64,000 nt of DNA from the NCBI RefSeq assembly GCF_003797765.1, contig NZ_RKMB01000008.1, forward strand, positions 1-64,000, written 5' to 3'. The position numbers and the translations under genes are program-made. Below the pieces are notes generated by a model that made no database searches, was not told the DNA's origin, and saw nothing but the letters and a program-made list of their open reading frames with translations. The DNA is from Ramlibacter sp. WS9. Lineage in GTDB: Bacteria; Pseudomonadota; Gammaproteobacteria; Burkholderiales; Burkholderiaceae_C. The number at the start of each line of letters is the position of its first letter. Positions within the stretch are counted from its first letter, which is position 1. Positions 8,332 through 16,965 of the stretch are shown here, piece after piece.

Positions 8332-9108
8332 TCAACGGCCGCGCCAAGCGGGGCCGCGCTTTTCGGAGAACGCTGTCACGCCTTCGCGGAAATCCTCGCT
8401 GCCGTAGGCGCGCACGATCAGGTCTTGTGCATCAGGCAAGTCCCGCAACACCAGGCGACGCAGCGCTTCCTTGGTGACTGCTTGGGTCACGGGCGCGAAC
8501 GAAGCGAGCCGTCGGCACAGGTCCGCGGCCGCGCTGTCCAGCGCATCCGGCTCGACCACGTCAGCGAGGTAGCCGCAGCCTCTTGCCTCCTCGGCCGTGA
8601 GAATCTCGGCACCGACCAGCATGCGCTGCACGCGGGGCTTTCCGAATGCGGCCACCAGCCTCGCGATATTCGCCATCGACAGGCAATTGCCAAGCGTCTT
8701 GGCGATCGGCACCCCCAAACGCGCCGTGGGTGTGCCGATCCGGATGTCGCAGGCCGTAGCAATCGCCAGCCCGCCGCCCACGCACCAGCCTTCGATCACG
8801 GCCAGCGTCGGGATGGGCAGCGCTTCGAGGCGCCCGATCCCTTCGTCGATACGCTCCTCGTAGGCAACGCCGTCCTGCCCGCCTTGGAAGACCTTGAACT
8901 GCTCGATGTCGGTTCCCGCCACGAACGCTTCGCCGCCAGCGCCGCGCAAACACGCAACGCGAACAGTGGGCTCGTTGCGCAGGCGATCGCAGATTGCCGC
9001 GAGCTGCTCGTACATCGTCCACGTCATCGCGTTGCGCGCCGCGGGACGGTCGAACACGATCGACGCAATCGCGCCATCGATCGAAAGACGCACAGCTGCC
9101 TCGCTCAT
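8332..9108 (-). CDS. Enoyl-CoA hydratase/isomerase family protein
   Basis: Crotonase-fold protein of 258 aa. Oxyanion-hole segments are visible: AGGEAFVAGTDIEQF in the first half and GWCVGGGLAIATACDIRIG in the second. The exact reaction (hydration, isomerisation, or another acyl-CoA step) cannot be assigned because the crotonase fold serves many. The start overlaps the stop of the upstream CoA-transferase by 4 bases (ATGA), so the two are translationally coupled. It is the last gene of a leftward operon that begins with the aminotransferase near 12.6 kb, and probably acts on the acyl-CoA made by the CoA-transferase. Confidence 0.85.
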   Translation of the reverse strand: MSEAAVRLSIDGAIASIVFDRPAARNAMTWTMYEQLAAICDRLRNEPTVRVACLRGAGGEAFVAGTDIEQFKVFQGGQDGVAYEERIDEGIGRLEALPIPTLAVIEGWCVGGGLAIATACDIRIGTPTARLGVPIAKTLGNCLSMANIARLVAAFGKPRVQRMLVGAEILTAEEARGCGYLADVVEPDALDSAAADLCRRLASFAPVTQAVTKEALRRLVLRDLPDAQDLIVRAYGSEDFREGVTAFSEKRGPAWRGR

Positions 9109-10304
9109 GCCGCGAACGCGCCTTGCGCCTCCAGCTGGGCACGCTCTTCATCGCCGATGCCGAGTTCCGCCAGCACCTCGCTGTTGTGCTCACCCAGGAG
9201 CGGCGGATGCCGGCGCACCTGCTGCGGCGTGCCCGACAGCTTGACCGCGAAGCCGATGTTGGGCACCTTGCCCTCGATCGGGTGGTCGATCTCCATCTTC
9301 ATGTGGCGAGCGGTGCCGTGCTCGCCTTCGAACGCCTCCGGGTAGCTGAGGATCGGCCCGGCCGGGATGCCCGCTTCGAGCAGCGTTTCTACCCAGTAGT
9401 CCTTGGGCTTCTGGCGGAAGGACTTCTCAAGTTCCACTTCGAGCGCGTGGCGGTTGGCCAAGCGCAGTGAAATGGTCGAGAAGCGCTCATCGGCCAGCAG
9501 CTCCTTGCGGTCCATCAGCGTGCAGAGCTTGTCCCAGAGCTTCTGGTTATTGGCGCCCATCACGAAGTAGCCGTCCGACGAAGCCATCGCCTGGTACGGC
9601 GCCGTCATCTTGTTGGAGGTGCCCAGCGGCTCGGGCGGCTTGCCCGTACCCCAGTAGTCGCAGATGTCCCACACCGAAAACGCGAGCGCCGAGTCGAAGA
9701 GCGATGCGTCGACGTACTGCCCCTGCCCGCCCGCCTTCACGCCGATGTAGGCAGCCAGCGTGGCATAGACCGCGAATAGCGCGCAGCCGATGTCGGCAAC
9801 GGGGACACCGGCCTTCACCGGCGGGCCACCCGGATAGCCGGTGACACTCATCACGCCCGACATCGCCTGCGCCATCAGGTCGAAGCCCGGCCGGTCGGCC
9901 CAGGGGCCCGTTTGGCCGAAGCCCGAGATGCTCGTGTACACGAGCTTCGGGTTCACCGCCTTCAGATCTTCGTACCCCAGGCCCAGCCGCTTCATCGCGC
10001 CGGGACGGTAGTTTTCGACCAGGATGTCGGCGTCCTTCGCCATGCGCAGCAACAGTTCGCGCCCGGCTTTGCTCTTGAGGTTGAGCGTGACGCTGCGCTT
10101 GTTGCGGTTCATGTTGAGGAAGCCCATGCTGTCGGGCCCCTTCATCTTGAACCCCATGGAGCCGCGCGTCTGGTCGCCCGCACCCGGCGGCTCGATCTTG
10201 ATCACGTCCGCACCCAGGTCGGCCAGCAACATGCAGGCGTAGGGTCCCGCCATCACCTGGCTGATGTCGAGGACGCGAACGCCCTCCAAAGGAAGCTTGT
10301 TCAT
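9105..10304 (-). CDS. Family III CoA-transferase (CaiB/BaiF)
   Basis: Full-length CaiB/BaiF protein (399 aa). The N-terminal Rossmann-like segment reads VRVLDISQVMAGPYACMLLADLGADVIKIEPPG; the catalytic Asp expected in this family fits YVDASLFDSALAF. These enzymes move CoA between carboxylic acids in the cytoplasm, commonly from succinyl-CoA to a dicarboxylate or aromatic acid. It sits between a periplasmic Bug binding protein and an enoyl-CoA hydratase. This suggests activation of an imported carboxylate, but the acid cannot be named. Confidence 0.88.
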   Translation of the reverse strand: MNKLPLEGVRVLDISQVMAGPYACMLLADLGADVIKIEPPGAGDQTRGSMGFKMKGPDSMGFLNMNRNKRSVTLNLKSKAGRELLLRMAKDADILVENYRPGAMKRLGLGYEDLKAVNPKLVYTSISGFGQTGPWADRPGFDLMAQAMSGVMSVTGYPGGPPVKAGVPVADIGCALFAVYATLAAYIGVKAGGQGQYVDASLFDSALAFSVWDICDYWGTGKPPEPLGTSNKMTAPYQAMASSDGYFVMGANNQKLWDKLCTLMDRKELLADERFSTISLRLANRHALEVELEKSFRQKPKDYWVETLLEAGIPAGPILSYPEAFEGEHGTARHMKMEIDHPIEGKVPNIGFAVKLSGTPQQVRRHPPLLGEHNSEVLAELGIGDEERAQLEAQGAFAA

Positions 10305-10316
10305 GTGACGTGCCGG

Positions 10317-11282
10317 TCAAGCTTCGCCCTTGACCCCGCCGTCCTTGATGATCTTCGCCCACTTGATCTGTTCGGCATGCATGAACTCGCCGAACTTCTC
10401 CGGGGTGCCACCGCCGTCTTGCGCACCGGACGCCGCAAGCTTCTCCATCACGTCGGGCATCTGCATCACCTTGTTGATGTCCTCGTTCATGCGCTTGGCC
10501 ATCGCGGGGGGCATCTTCGCCGGCCCCGCCAGGCCGTACCACGTCGTCGCCTCGAACCCGGGGAAGCCCGACTCGGCCATCGTTGGCACGTTCGGATACG
10601 CCGGCACGCGCTGCTGGCGCGTCTGCGCGATGGCGATCGCCTTGCCGCTCTTCACGTGAGGCGTCGCGGCCGTCATCGTGTCGAAGCTGTACTGGATGGT
10701 GCCGCCGATCAGGTCGGTGAGCATCGGGCCCGATCCCTTGTAGGGCACGTGGATCGCCTTGACCTTGGCGGCCAGCATGAACATTTCCAGCGCCAGGTGT
10801 TGCGCGCTGCCGGTGCCGGCCGAGCCGAAGCTCACCTTGCCCGGGTTGGCGCGGCACAGCTCGACGATGTCCTTGACGGTCTTGGCGGGCTGGCTCTCGT
10901 TGCAAATCAGCAGGTTGGGCGTCACGCCCACGAGGATGATCGGAGCGAAGTCCTTGGCCGGGTCGTAGTTCACTTTCTGCAGGCCGGGCGTGATGGCCTG
11001 GCTATTGATGTGCGCCATCAACAGCGTGTTGCCGTCGCCGGGCTGCTTGGCCACGTAGTCGGCCGCGATGGTGCCCGAGGCGCCCGCCTTGTTCTCGACG
11101 ATGACCTGCGTTTTCCACATGTCGCCGAGCTTCTGCCCGATGACGCGCGCAAGGATGTCGGTGCCTCCGCCGGGCGCGAAGCCGACGATGATGCGCACCG
11201 GCCCCGGCGGCAGTGTCTGGGCGAAAAGCATGGGAGCGGCGAGCGTCGCCGCGGTGGCGATGGTGAAGGTTCTTCGTTGCAT
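10317..11282 (-). CDS. Bug-type (TctC) tripartite tricarboxylate transporter binding protein
   Basis: Periplasmic solute-binding protein of the Bug/TctC family, 321 aa from the ATG at 11282. That start is favoured by a GGAGG site 4 bases upstream; a TTG at 11297 is less likely. The signal peptide MQRRTFTIATAATLAAPMLFA is followed by the typical RIIVGFAPGGGTDILARVIGQ ligand loop. Bug proteins bind small carboxylates and amides. No TctA or TctB membrane subunits are in the window, a common situation in Burkholderiales, so transport would use a permease encoded elsewhere. It lies 13 bases upstream of the CoA-transferase gene. Confidence 0.88.
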   Translation of the reverse strand: MQRRTFTIATAATLAAPMLFAQTLPPGPVRIIVGFAPGGGTDILARVIGQKLGDMWKTQVIVENKAGASGTIAADYVAKQPGDGNTLLMAHINSQAITPGLQKVNYDPAKDFAPIILVGVTPNLLICNESQPAKTVKDIVELCRANPGKVSFGSAGTGSAQHLALEMFMLAAKVKAIHVPYKGSGPMLTDLIGGTIQYSFDTMTAATPHVKSGKAIAIAQTRQQRVPAYPNVPTMAESGFPGFEATTWYGLAGPAKMPPAMAKRMNEDINKVMQMPDVMEKLAASGAQDGGGTPEKFGEFMHAEQIKWAKIIKDGGVKGEA

Positions 11283-11336
11283 ATGTCCTCCGGACAAGGA
11301 GAAAACGGGGTCCCTTCGGGACGCCCGTCCTTGGGG

Positions 11337-12587
11337 TTAAGCCGCCTTTTGCAAGGCGACCGGCGCCGGATGCCCGGCAAAGAAGTCCATCGCCGCCTGC
11401 ACACCCGACCCCGCGAGCTTCACGCCCGCGAGCTTCAAGCCCATCTCGCAGCCGGCCAGTGCGCCCATCAGCGTGAGGTCGTTGCAGTCGCCGAGGTGGC
11501 CGATGCGGAACATGCGGCCCTTGACCTTGCCCAGGCCGGTGCCCAGCGAACAGTCGAAGCGCTCGTAGATGAGGCGGCGCACCGCGTCGGCGTCCACGCC
11601 GTCCGGCACCATCACGCCCGTCAGCACCGGCGAATACACGGCCGGGTCGGCGCACTGGATTTCGAGACCCCAGGCTCGCACCGCCGAACGAACGCCCTCG
11701 CCCCAACGCACATGCCGCGCGAACGTGCCCTCCAGGCCGCCGTTCTCGGGCGCGAGCAGCATGTCGCAAGCCTCCGCCAGGCCGTACAGCAGGTTGGTGT
11801 TGGGCGTGTAGGGCCAATAGCCCGTCTTGTTCATCTCGATGATTTCGTCCCAGGCCCAGAACGCCTTGGGCAGCTTCGCGGTCTTGCTCGCCTCGATGGC
11901 CTTGGGCGACACCGCGTTGAAGCTGATGCCGGGCGGCAGCATCAGGCCCTTCTGCGAGCCGCTGATGGTCACGTCCACGCCCCATTCGTCGTGCTTGTAG
12001 TCGGCAGAGGCCAGGCCCGAGATGGTGTCGACCAACAACAGGGCCGGATGCTTCGCCGCATCGATGGCCTTTCGCACGGCAGCGATGTTGCTGGTGACGC
12101 CGGTCGATGTTTCGTTGTGCACCACGCACACCGCCTTGATGGCGTGCTGCGTGTCGGCTTTCAGGCGCGCTTCGATCATGTCGGCCTGCACGCCGCGGCG
12201 CCAGCCCGCTGCGTCGGGCAGCCTGTCGTCCTTGCCGGTCAGCGTGAGCACTTCGGGCTTCAAGCCCAGGCGGGCCGCCATCTTGATCCATAGCGACGCG
12301 AAATGGCCGGTCTCGTACATCAGCACGGGGTCGCCGGGGCTCATCACGTTCGCGAGCGCCGCTTCCCATGCGCCGGTGCCGGACGCCGGATAGATGATGA
12401 CCGGGTGCCGGGTCTGGAAGATCTGCGCGATGCCCTTGAGCACGCGCAGACCGAGCACGCCGAATTCCGGACCACGATGGTCGATGGTGGGCAGGCTCAT
12501 CGCACGCAGGATGCGGTCGGGCACGGGGGACGGGCCGGGAATCTGCAGGAAGTGCCGGCCGGTGGGATGGAAATCGAGCGTCAGCAT
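11337..12587 (-). CDS. Class V aminotransferase (alanine/serine-glyoxylate type)
   Basis: PLP-dependent fold-type I aminotransferase, 416 aa from ATG 12587 (MLTLDFHPTGRHFLQIPGPSP). The PLP lysine is K213 in SGSQKGLMLPPG, and HNETSTGVT and VDTISGLAS match the alanine- or serine-glyoxylate aminotransferase group. Expected reaction: amino acid plus glyoxylate to glycine plus 2-oxo acid. The longer frame to 12629 would begin inside an operator-like repeat and is not preferred. First gene of the leftward operon, divergent from a GntR regulator. With the FAD/Fe-S 2-hydroxy-acid-type dehydrogenase across the divergence, it points to glyoxylate or 2-hydroxy-acid metabolism. Confidence 0.85.
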   Translation of the reverse strand: MLTLDFHPTGRHFLQIPGPSPVPDRILRAMSLPTIDHRGPEFGVLGLRVLKGIAQIFQTRHPVIIYPASGTGAWEAALANVMSPGDPVLMYETGHFASLWIKMAARLGLKPEVLTLTGKDDRLPDAAGWRRGVQADMIEARLKADTQHAIKAVCVVHNETSTGVTSNIAAVRKAIDAAKHPALLLVDTISGLASADYKHDEWGVDVTISGSQKGLMLPPGISFNAVSPKAIEASKTAKLPKAFWAWDEIIEMNKTGYWPYTPNTNLLYGLAEACDMLLAPENGGLEGTFARHVRWGEGVRSAVRAWGLEIQCADPAVYSPVLTGVMVPDGVDADAVRRLIYERFDCSLGTGLGKVKGRMFRIGHLGDCNDLTLMGALAGCEMGLKLAGVKLAGSGVQAAMDFFAGHPAPVALQKAA

Positions 12588-12614
12588 GGTGCGGGTCCAA
12601 GTTGCAAGGTCGCC

Positions 12615-12638
12615 ATTTTTTGCATACAAAATGCAAAT
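12615..12638. promoter_or_regulatory. Operator-like site 1 in the GntR/aminotransferase divergent region
   Basis: Contains TTTTTGCATACAAAATGC, partly palindromic (TTTTGCATACAAAATGCAAA). It lies about 30-50 bases upstream of the aminotransferase start, where it could block or assist its promoter. The same core recurs at 12681-12698. Two copies of TTTTTGNATACAAAATNC between divergent genes fit autoregulation by the adjacent GntR/FCD protein. Confidence 0.55.
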
Positions 12639-12679
12639 GTCAAGCTATTCCCTACTGAAGAGTGAATTTGACGGGCCTT

Positions 12680-12699
12680 CTTTTTGAATACAAAATACC
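12680..12699. promoter_or_regulatory. Operator-like site 2 in the GntR/aminotransferase divergent region
   Basis: Contains TTTTTGAATACAAAATAC, ending 4 bases before the gntR start codon. It is the second copy of the TTTTTGNATACAAAATNC core. Its position over the expected ribosome-binding or promoter region fits repression of the regulator by itself. Confidence 0.55.
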
Positions 12700-12702
12700 G
12701 GC

Positions 12703-13398
12703 ATGACTGCTGAAATCATTTCCATCCCGCGCGCGAACCTGCACGAGCAGGTCACGCGCCGGCTGCGCCAGATGCTGGTGGAAGGCCGCATCGCGCCGGG
12801 TGCCAAGCTCAATGAGCGCGAGCTGTGCGAGGCGCTAGACGTGTCCCGCACGCCCCTGCGCGAAGCGATCAAGATGTTGGCCGCCGAGGGCCTGGTGGAG
12901 TTGTTGCCCAACCGCGGAGCGATCGCGGTGCAGCTGACCGAAGACGACGTGCGCAACACTTTCGAGGTGATGGCGGGGCTGGAGGGGCAGTCGGGCGAAC
13001 TGGCGGCGCAGCGCATCACCGACGCCGAACTGGCCGAGATCCGCGCGATGCATTTCGAGATGCTGGCCGCCTACACGCGGCGCGACCTGTCGAACTACTA
13101 CCGCCTGAACGCACTCATCCACAGCGCCATCAACGCGGCTGCCAAGAACCCTGTGCTCAGCGCCACCTATGACCGCGTCAATGCGCGGCTGCAGGCGCTG
13201 CGCTTCCGCTCCAACCAGAACGAGGAGAAGTGGAAGTCCGCGATGCGCGAGCACGACCAGATGATCGAAGCGCTGACCGCGCGCGATGCCGGCGCCATGC
13301 GTGCGGTGCTGGCAAGCCACCTGAAGAACAAGCTCGACGTGGTGCTGGAGCAGTTGCGCAACGGCACTGGCGATATGCCGGGGGAGAAGGCACGATGA
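12703..13398 (+). CDS. GntR-family regulator, FadR/FCD type
   Basis: 231 aa. The N-terminal winged helix includes ELCEALDVSRTPLREAIKMLAAEGLVELLPNRGAIAV, the classic GntR signature. An all-helical FCD ligand-binding domain fills the rest, with metal-ligand-like Asp and His residues (for example YYRLNALIHSAINAAA). FCD regulators usually release DNA on binding an organic acid. It is divergent from the aminotransferase operon and overlaps the FAD/Fe-S gene by 4 bases. It very likely controls both directions through the two TTTTTGNATACAAAATNC sites. Confidence 0.88.
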   Translation: MTAEIISIPRANLHEQVTRRLRQMLVEGRIAPGAKLNERELCEALDVSRTPLREAIKMLAAEGLVELLPNRGAIAVQLTEDDVRNTFEVMAGLEGQSGELAAQRITDAELAEIRAMHFEMLAAYTRRDLSNYYRLNALIHSAINAAAKNPVLSATYDRVNARLQALRFRSNQNEEKWKSAMREHDQMIEALTARDAGAMRAVLASHLKNKLDVVLEQLRNGTGDMPGEKAR

Positions 13399-16300
13399 AC
13401 GCGCCCCTGCCTCTCAAGGTGGCCCGCGATGTTCCGGGCAACCCCTACGACACCGTCGCGCATGCCAGCAACGAGGTGGCGGGCCGGCTGGCGCAGCGCC
13501 TGGCGGCGGAAACTCGGGGCCAGGTCTTGTTCTCCGCCGCTGACCGGGGCCGCTACGCGACCGACGCCTCGATCTACCAGGTGATGCCCGTCGGCGTCTT
13601 CGTGCCGCGCGGCAGCGACGAAGTGAAGACCGCGCTGGACATCTGCCGCGACCTGCGCGTGCCCATCGTCCCACGCGGCGGCGGCACCAGCCAGTGCGGC
13701 CAGACGGTGGGCGCCGGGCTCGTGATCGACCATTCCAAGCACGTGCGCAGCATCGTGCATTTCGACCCGGCAACTCGCACCGCCGAGGTCGAACCCGGTA
13801 TGGTGCTGGACCACCTGAACCTGGCGCTCAAGAAGCTCGGCCTGTGGTACCCCGTGGACGTGTCCACCAGCGCGCAGGCCACGCTGGGCGGCATGGCCGG
13901 CAACAACTCGTGCGGCAGCCGCAGCATCGCTTACGGCAACATGGTGCACAACGTCCTGGGCGCCAAGGCCTGGACGGCCGATGGCGAGTTGCACAGCTTC
14001 GAGCGCTACGAGAACTGCACCGGCAAGGCGCGGGAAATGGGGCGGCGCGTCAGAGATCTGGCCGCGGCGTTGGTGCCCGAGATCGAACAGCGCTGGCCCA
14101 AGGTGATGCGCCGCGTCGGCGGCTACAACCTCGACATCTTCCACAACCAGAGCGAGCGGCCGTGCACGACCGACGGCGACGTCAACCTGGCGCACCTGCT
14201 GATCGGCAGTGAAGGCACGCTCGCGCTCACGAAATCCCTGACGCTGCAGTTGGCGGAATTGCCGAAGGCCAAGGTGTTGGGCGTCGTGAACTTCCCCACC
14301 TTCTACAAGGCGATGGACACCGCCCAGCACATCGTGAAGCTGGGGAACGGAGGCGGCGCCGGCGCCGCGGACGGCACGTTGACGGCGGTGGAGCTTGTCG
14401 ACCGCACGATGATCGACCTGTCGCTGCAGAACCCGGCGTTCGCTCCGATCATCCGCACTGCCGTCATCGGCAAGCCCGATGCGGTGCTGCTGGTGGAATT
14501 CTCGGGCGCGGACAAAACGGCCCTTGAAGGCAAGCTGCGCCAACTGGTGGAACTGATGGGAGACCTCGGCCTGCCCGGCTCCGTCGTCTGCATGACCGAC
14601 GAGGCATCGCAGAAGAACCTGTGGGAGGTGCGCAAGGCGGGCCTGAACATCATGATGAGCCTGAAGGGCGACGGCAAGCCCGTGAGCTTCATCGAAGATT
14701 GCGCCGTTCCGCTGGAGCACCTGGCCGAATACACCGACGCGTTGACGCAGGTGTTCCGCCGGCACGGTTCGCGCGGCACGTGGTACGCCCACGCGTCGGT
14801 CGGCACGCTGCACGTGCGGCCCATCCTCGACATGCGCACCGACGGCGCGGGCAAGATGCGCGAGATCGCGGAGGAAGCCTCGGCCCTCGTGCGCCAGTTC
14901 AAGGGCGCGTACAGCGGCGAGCACGGCGACGGCTTGTGCCGCGGCGAGTGGATCGGCTGGCAGTTCGGCCCGAAGATCAACGAGGCCTTCGCCGAGATCA
15001 AGACCCTGTTCGATCCGGCCAACCTGCTGTGCCCGCAGCGCATCATCGACCCGCCGCGCATGGACGACACGCGCCTGATGCGCTTTCCGCCCAGCTACCG
15101 CGTCATTCCGCTGCAGACCGCGCTCGACTGGAGCGCCTGGGACGTGCAGAACGATCCGGTGACTGAGCGCACCACCCCGCCCGGCACGGGCGGCGACCCG
15201 GCGGGCGGTTTCGCCAAAGCGGTGGAGATGTGCAACAACAACGGCCACTGCCGCAAGTTCGACGCGGGCACGATGTGCCCGAGCTATCGCGTGACGCGTG
15301 ACGAGCAGCATCTGACGCGCGGCCGCGCCAACACGCTGCGGTTGGCGCTGTCCGGGCAACTGGGTCCGGACGGGCTGGACAGCGAACAGGTACGTGAGGC
15401 CATGGACCTGTGCGTCGGCTGCAAGGGCTGCAAGCGCGAGTGCCCCACGGGCGTGGACATGGCCAAGATGAAGGTGGAGTTCCTGCACCACTACAAGACG
15501 AGGCATGGCTACACGCTCAAGGACAAGCTCGTTGCGCGGTTGCCCGACTACGCACGCCACGCCAGCCGCATCGCGGGACTGTTGAACCTGCGCAACCGCA
15601 GCCCTTTGCTGAGGGCGTTGAGTGAAAAAATGCTGGGCTTCTCCGCCAAGCGCCGCCTGCCCGCATGGAAGTCGGCACACTTCTTCAACGCCGGACACGC
15701 GACGGCCTCGGCCGACGAGGTGATGGCGGCGGCAAAGCCCGTGGTGTTGTTCGTCGACACTTTCAATGGCTTCTTCGAATCGGCGAACGCCGCCGCCGCG
15801 CTCAAGGTGCTGCGCGCCGCGGGCTATACGGTGCACGTCGCGGCCAAGCGGCAGGCGGACGGGAAGCACCTGTGCTGCGGCCGCACCTACCTGGCCAGCG
15901 GAATGGTCGAAGAGGCGAAGGCCAAGGCACGTGAGGTCATCGATTCGCTGTTGCCCTTCGCGCAGAAGGGCATTCCCATCGTCGGCCTGGAGCCCTCCTG
16001 CCTGCTGACCCTGCGCGACGAGACGCTCTCCATGGGCCTGGGCGCCGCTGCCCACACGGTTGCCGGACAGGCGCTGCTGCTGGAGGAATTCCTCGCCCGC
16101 GAAGCACAGGCCGGCCGGCTGGACCCGTTGAAGTCGAGACTGCGTCCGCTCGACAAGCGGGTGCTGCTGCACGGCCATTGCCACCAGAAGGCGTTCGGTG
16201 CGGTGCCGGCCATCGTCGATGTGCTCAAGCTGATCCCGGGCGTGCAGCCCGAGCTGATCGAGACGAGCTGCTGCGGCATGGCGGGCAGTTTCGGCTATGA

Positions 16301-16475
16301 GGCCGCGCACCACGACGTGTCGATGCAAATGGCCGAACTGAGTTTGCTGCCCGCCGTGCGCAAATACCCCGGCGCGATCGTGATCGCCGACGGCACCAGC
16401 TGCCGCCACCAGATCGCCGACGGCGCGCAACGGCAGGCGGTGCACGCGGCGGTGTTGCTGGCGGCGCAGTTATAG
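13395..16475 (+). CDS. FAD-linked and Fe-S oxidoreductase (D-2-hydroxyacid dehydrogenase type)
   Basis: A 1026-residue fusion. The N-terminal FAD-binding type 4 domain includes PIVPRGGGTSQCGQTVG. A FAD-oxidase C-terminal domain follows, then a ferredoxin region (CVGCKGCKRECPTGVD and an upstream CNNNGHCRKFD segment), then a CCG-type heterodisulfide-reductase-like tail with HGHCHQKAFG and ETSCCGMAGSFGYE. This architecture matches YdiJ-like enzymes oxidising D-2-hydroxyglutarate, D-lactate or related acids with electrons passed to the respiratory chain. The ATG at 13395 overlaps the gntR stop. The frame continuing upstream to 13230 is a shadow of gntR. The substrate is inferred only to be a 2-hydroxy acid. 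Confidence 0.87.
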   Translation: MNAPLPLKVARDVPGNPYDTVAHASNEVAGRLAQRLAAETRGQVLFSAADRGRYATDASIYQVMPVGVFVPRGSDEVKTALDICRDLRVPIVPRGGGTSQCGQTVGAGLVIDHSKHVRSIVHFDPATRTAEVEPGMVLDHLNLALKKLGLWYPVDVSTSAQATLGGMAGNNSCGSRSIAYGNMVHNVLGAKAWTADGELHSFERYENCTGKAREMGRRVRDLAAALVPEIEQRWPKVMRRVGGYNLDIFHNQSERPCTTDGDVNLAHLLIGSEGTLALTKSLTLQLAELPKAKVLGVVNFPTFYKAMDTAQHIVKLGNGGGAGAADGTLTAVELVDRTMIDLSLQNPAFAPIIRTAVIGKPDAVLLVEFSGADKTALEGKLRQLVELMGDLGLPGSVVCMTDEASQKNLWEVRKAGLNIMMSLKGDGKPVSFIEDCAVPLEHLAEYTDALTQVFRRHGSRGTWYAHASVGTLHVRPILDMRTDGAGKMREIAEEASALVRQFKGAYSGEHGDGLCRGEWIGWQFGPKINEAFAEIKTLFDPANLLCPQRIIDPPRMDDTRLMRFPPSYRVIPLQTALDWSAWDVQNDPVTERTTPPGTGGDPAGGFAKAVEMCNNNGHCRKFDAGTMCPSYRVTRDEQHLTRGRANTLRLALSGQLGPDGLDSEQVREAMDLCVGCKGCKRECPTGVDMAKMKVEFLHHYKTRHGYTLKDKLVARLPDYARHASRIAGLLNLRNRSPLLRALSEKMLGFSAKRRLPAWKSAHFFNAGHATASADEVMAAAKPVVLFVDTFNGFFESANAAAALKVLRAAGYTVHVAAKRQADGKHLCCGRTYLASGMVEEAKAKAREVIDSLLPFAQKGIPIVGLEPSCLLTLRDETLSMGLGAAAHTVAGQALLLEEFLAREAQAGRLDPLKSRLRPLDKRVLLHGHCHQKAFGAVPAIVDVLKLIPGVQPELIETSCCGMAGSFGYEAAHHDVSMQMAELSLLPAVRKYPGAIVIADGTSCRHQIADGAQRQAVHAAVLLAAQL

Positions 16476-16494
16476 CCACGGCACAATACGGGCG

Positions 16495-16959
16495 ATGGAT
16501 GCCCCGACGACGATACGCTCTGCCCTGCCTGGCGACGAAGCCGCCTGGCGCGGGCTCTGGCACGGCTACTGCGAGTTTTACGGCGCGAACCTCGGCGAGG
16601 AAGTCACCGCCCGCACCTGGAAGCGCATCCTCGACCCCGACTCCGCCGTGATGTGCATCGTCGCGGAAGTGGACGGCCAGGTGTACGGCTTCGCCAACTG
16701 CGTCGTGCACGAAAACACGTGGGAGATCCAGCCGGTCTGCTACCTCGAAGACCTGTTCGTGCTGCCCTCGGCACGTGGCCACGGCATCGGCAAGGCTCTG
16801 ATCGAGTGGCTGCGCAACTCGATGCGCGCCGAAGGCTGGGCCCGCCTCTACTGGATGACTCGCGAAGACAATGAGCGCGCGCGCCGACTCTACGACCAGT
16901 TCGCCGAGGCCGACGACTTCGTGCGCTACGTGATCAAGCAGCGCCAGCCCATCACCTGA
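16495..16959 (+). CDS. GNAT-family N-acetyltransferase
   Basis: 154 aa with the acetyl-CoA-binding motif A LFVLPSARGHGIGKALIEWL and a C-terminal ARRLYDQF segment, typical of GNAT enzymes. The acceptor is unknown: amino acids, small amines and protein N-termini are all possible. It starts 20 bases after the FAD/Fe-S gene and 7 bases before the PNPOx-like gene. It is thus the second of five tightly packed genes that probably share the gntR transcript. Confidence 0.85.
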   Translation: MDAPTTIRSALPGDEAAWRGLWHGYCEFYGANLGEEVTARTWKRILDPDSAVMCIVAEVDGQVYGFANCVVHENTWEIQPVCYLEDLFVLPSARGHGIGKALIEWLRNSMRAEGWARLYWMTREDNERARRLYDQFAEADDFVRYVIKQRQPIT

Positions 16960-16965
16960 GACCCC

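Noticed and set aside
11300..11336. Terminator between the aminotransferase and Bug genes
   Set aside because: GTCCC-TTC-GGGAC makes only a short stem and the genes look co-transcribed; no firm call made.
9912..12293. 793-codon plus-strand frame across the CoA-transferase, Bug and aminotransferase genes
   Set aside because: It spans three well-supported genes on the other strand and encodes no recognisable domain.
13167..16445. 1092-codon minus-strand frame opposite the FAD/Fe-S gene
   Set aside because: Antisense shadow in high-GC DNA; low-complexity Arg/His/Ala composition, no recognisable domain, while the plus strand has clear FAD and Fe-S motifs.
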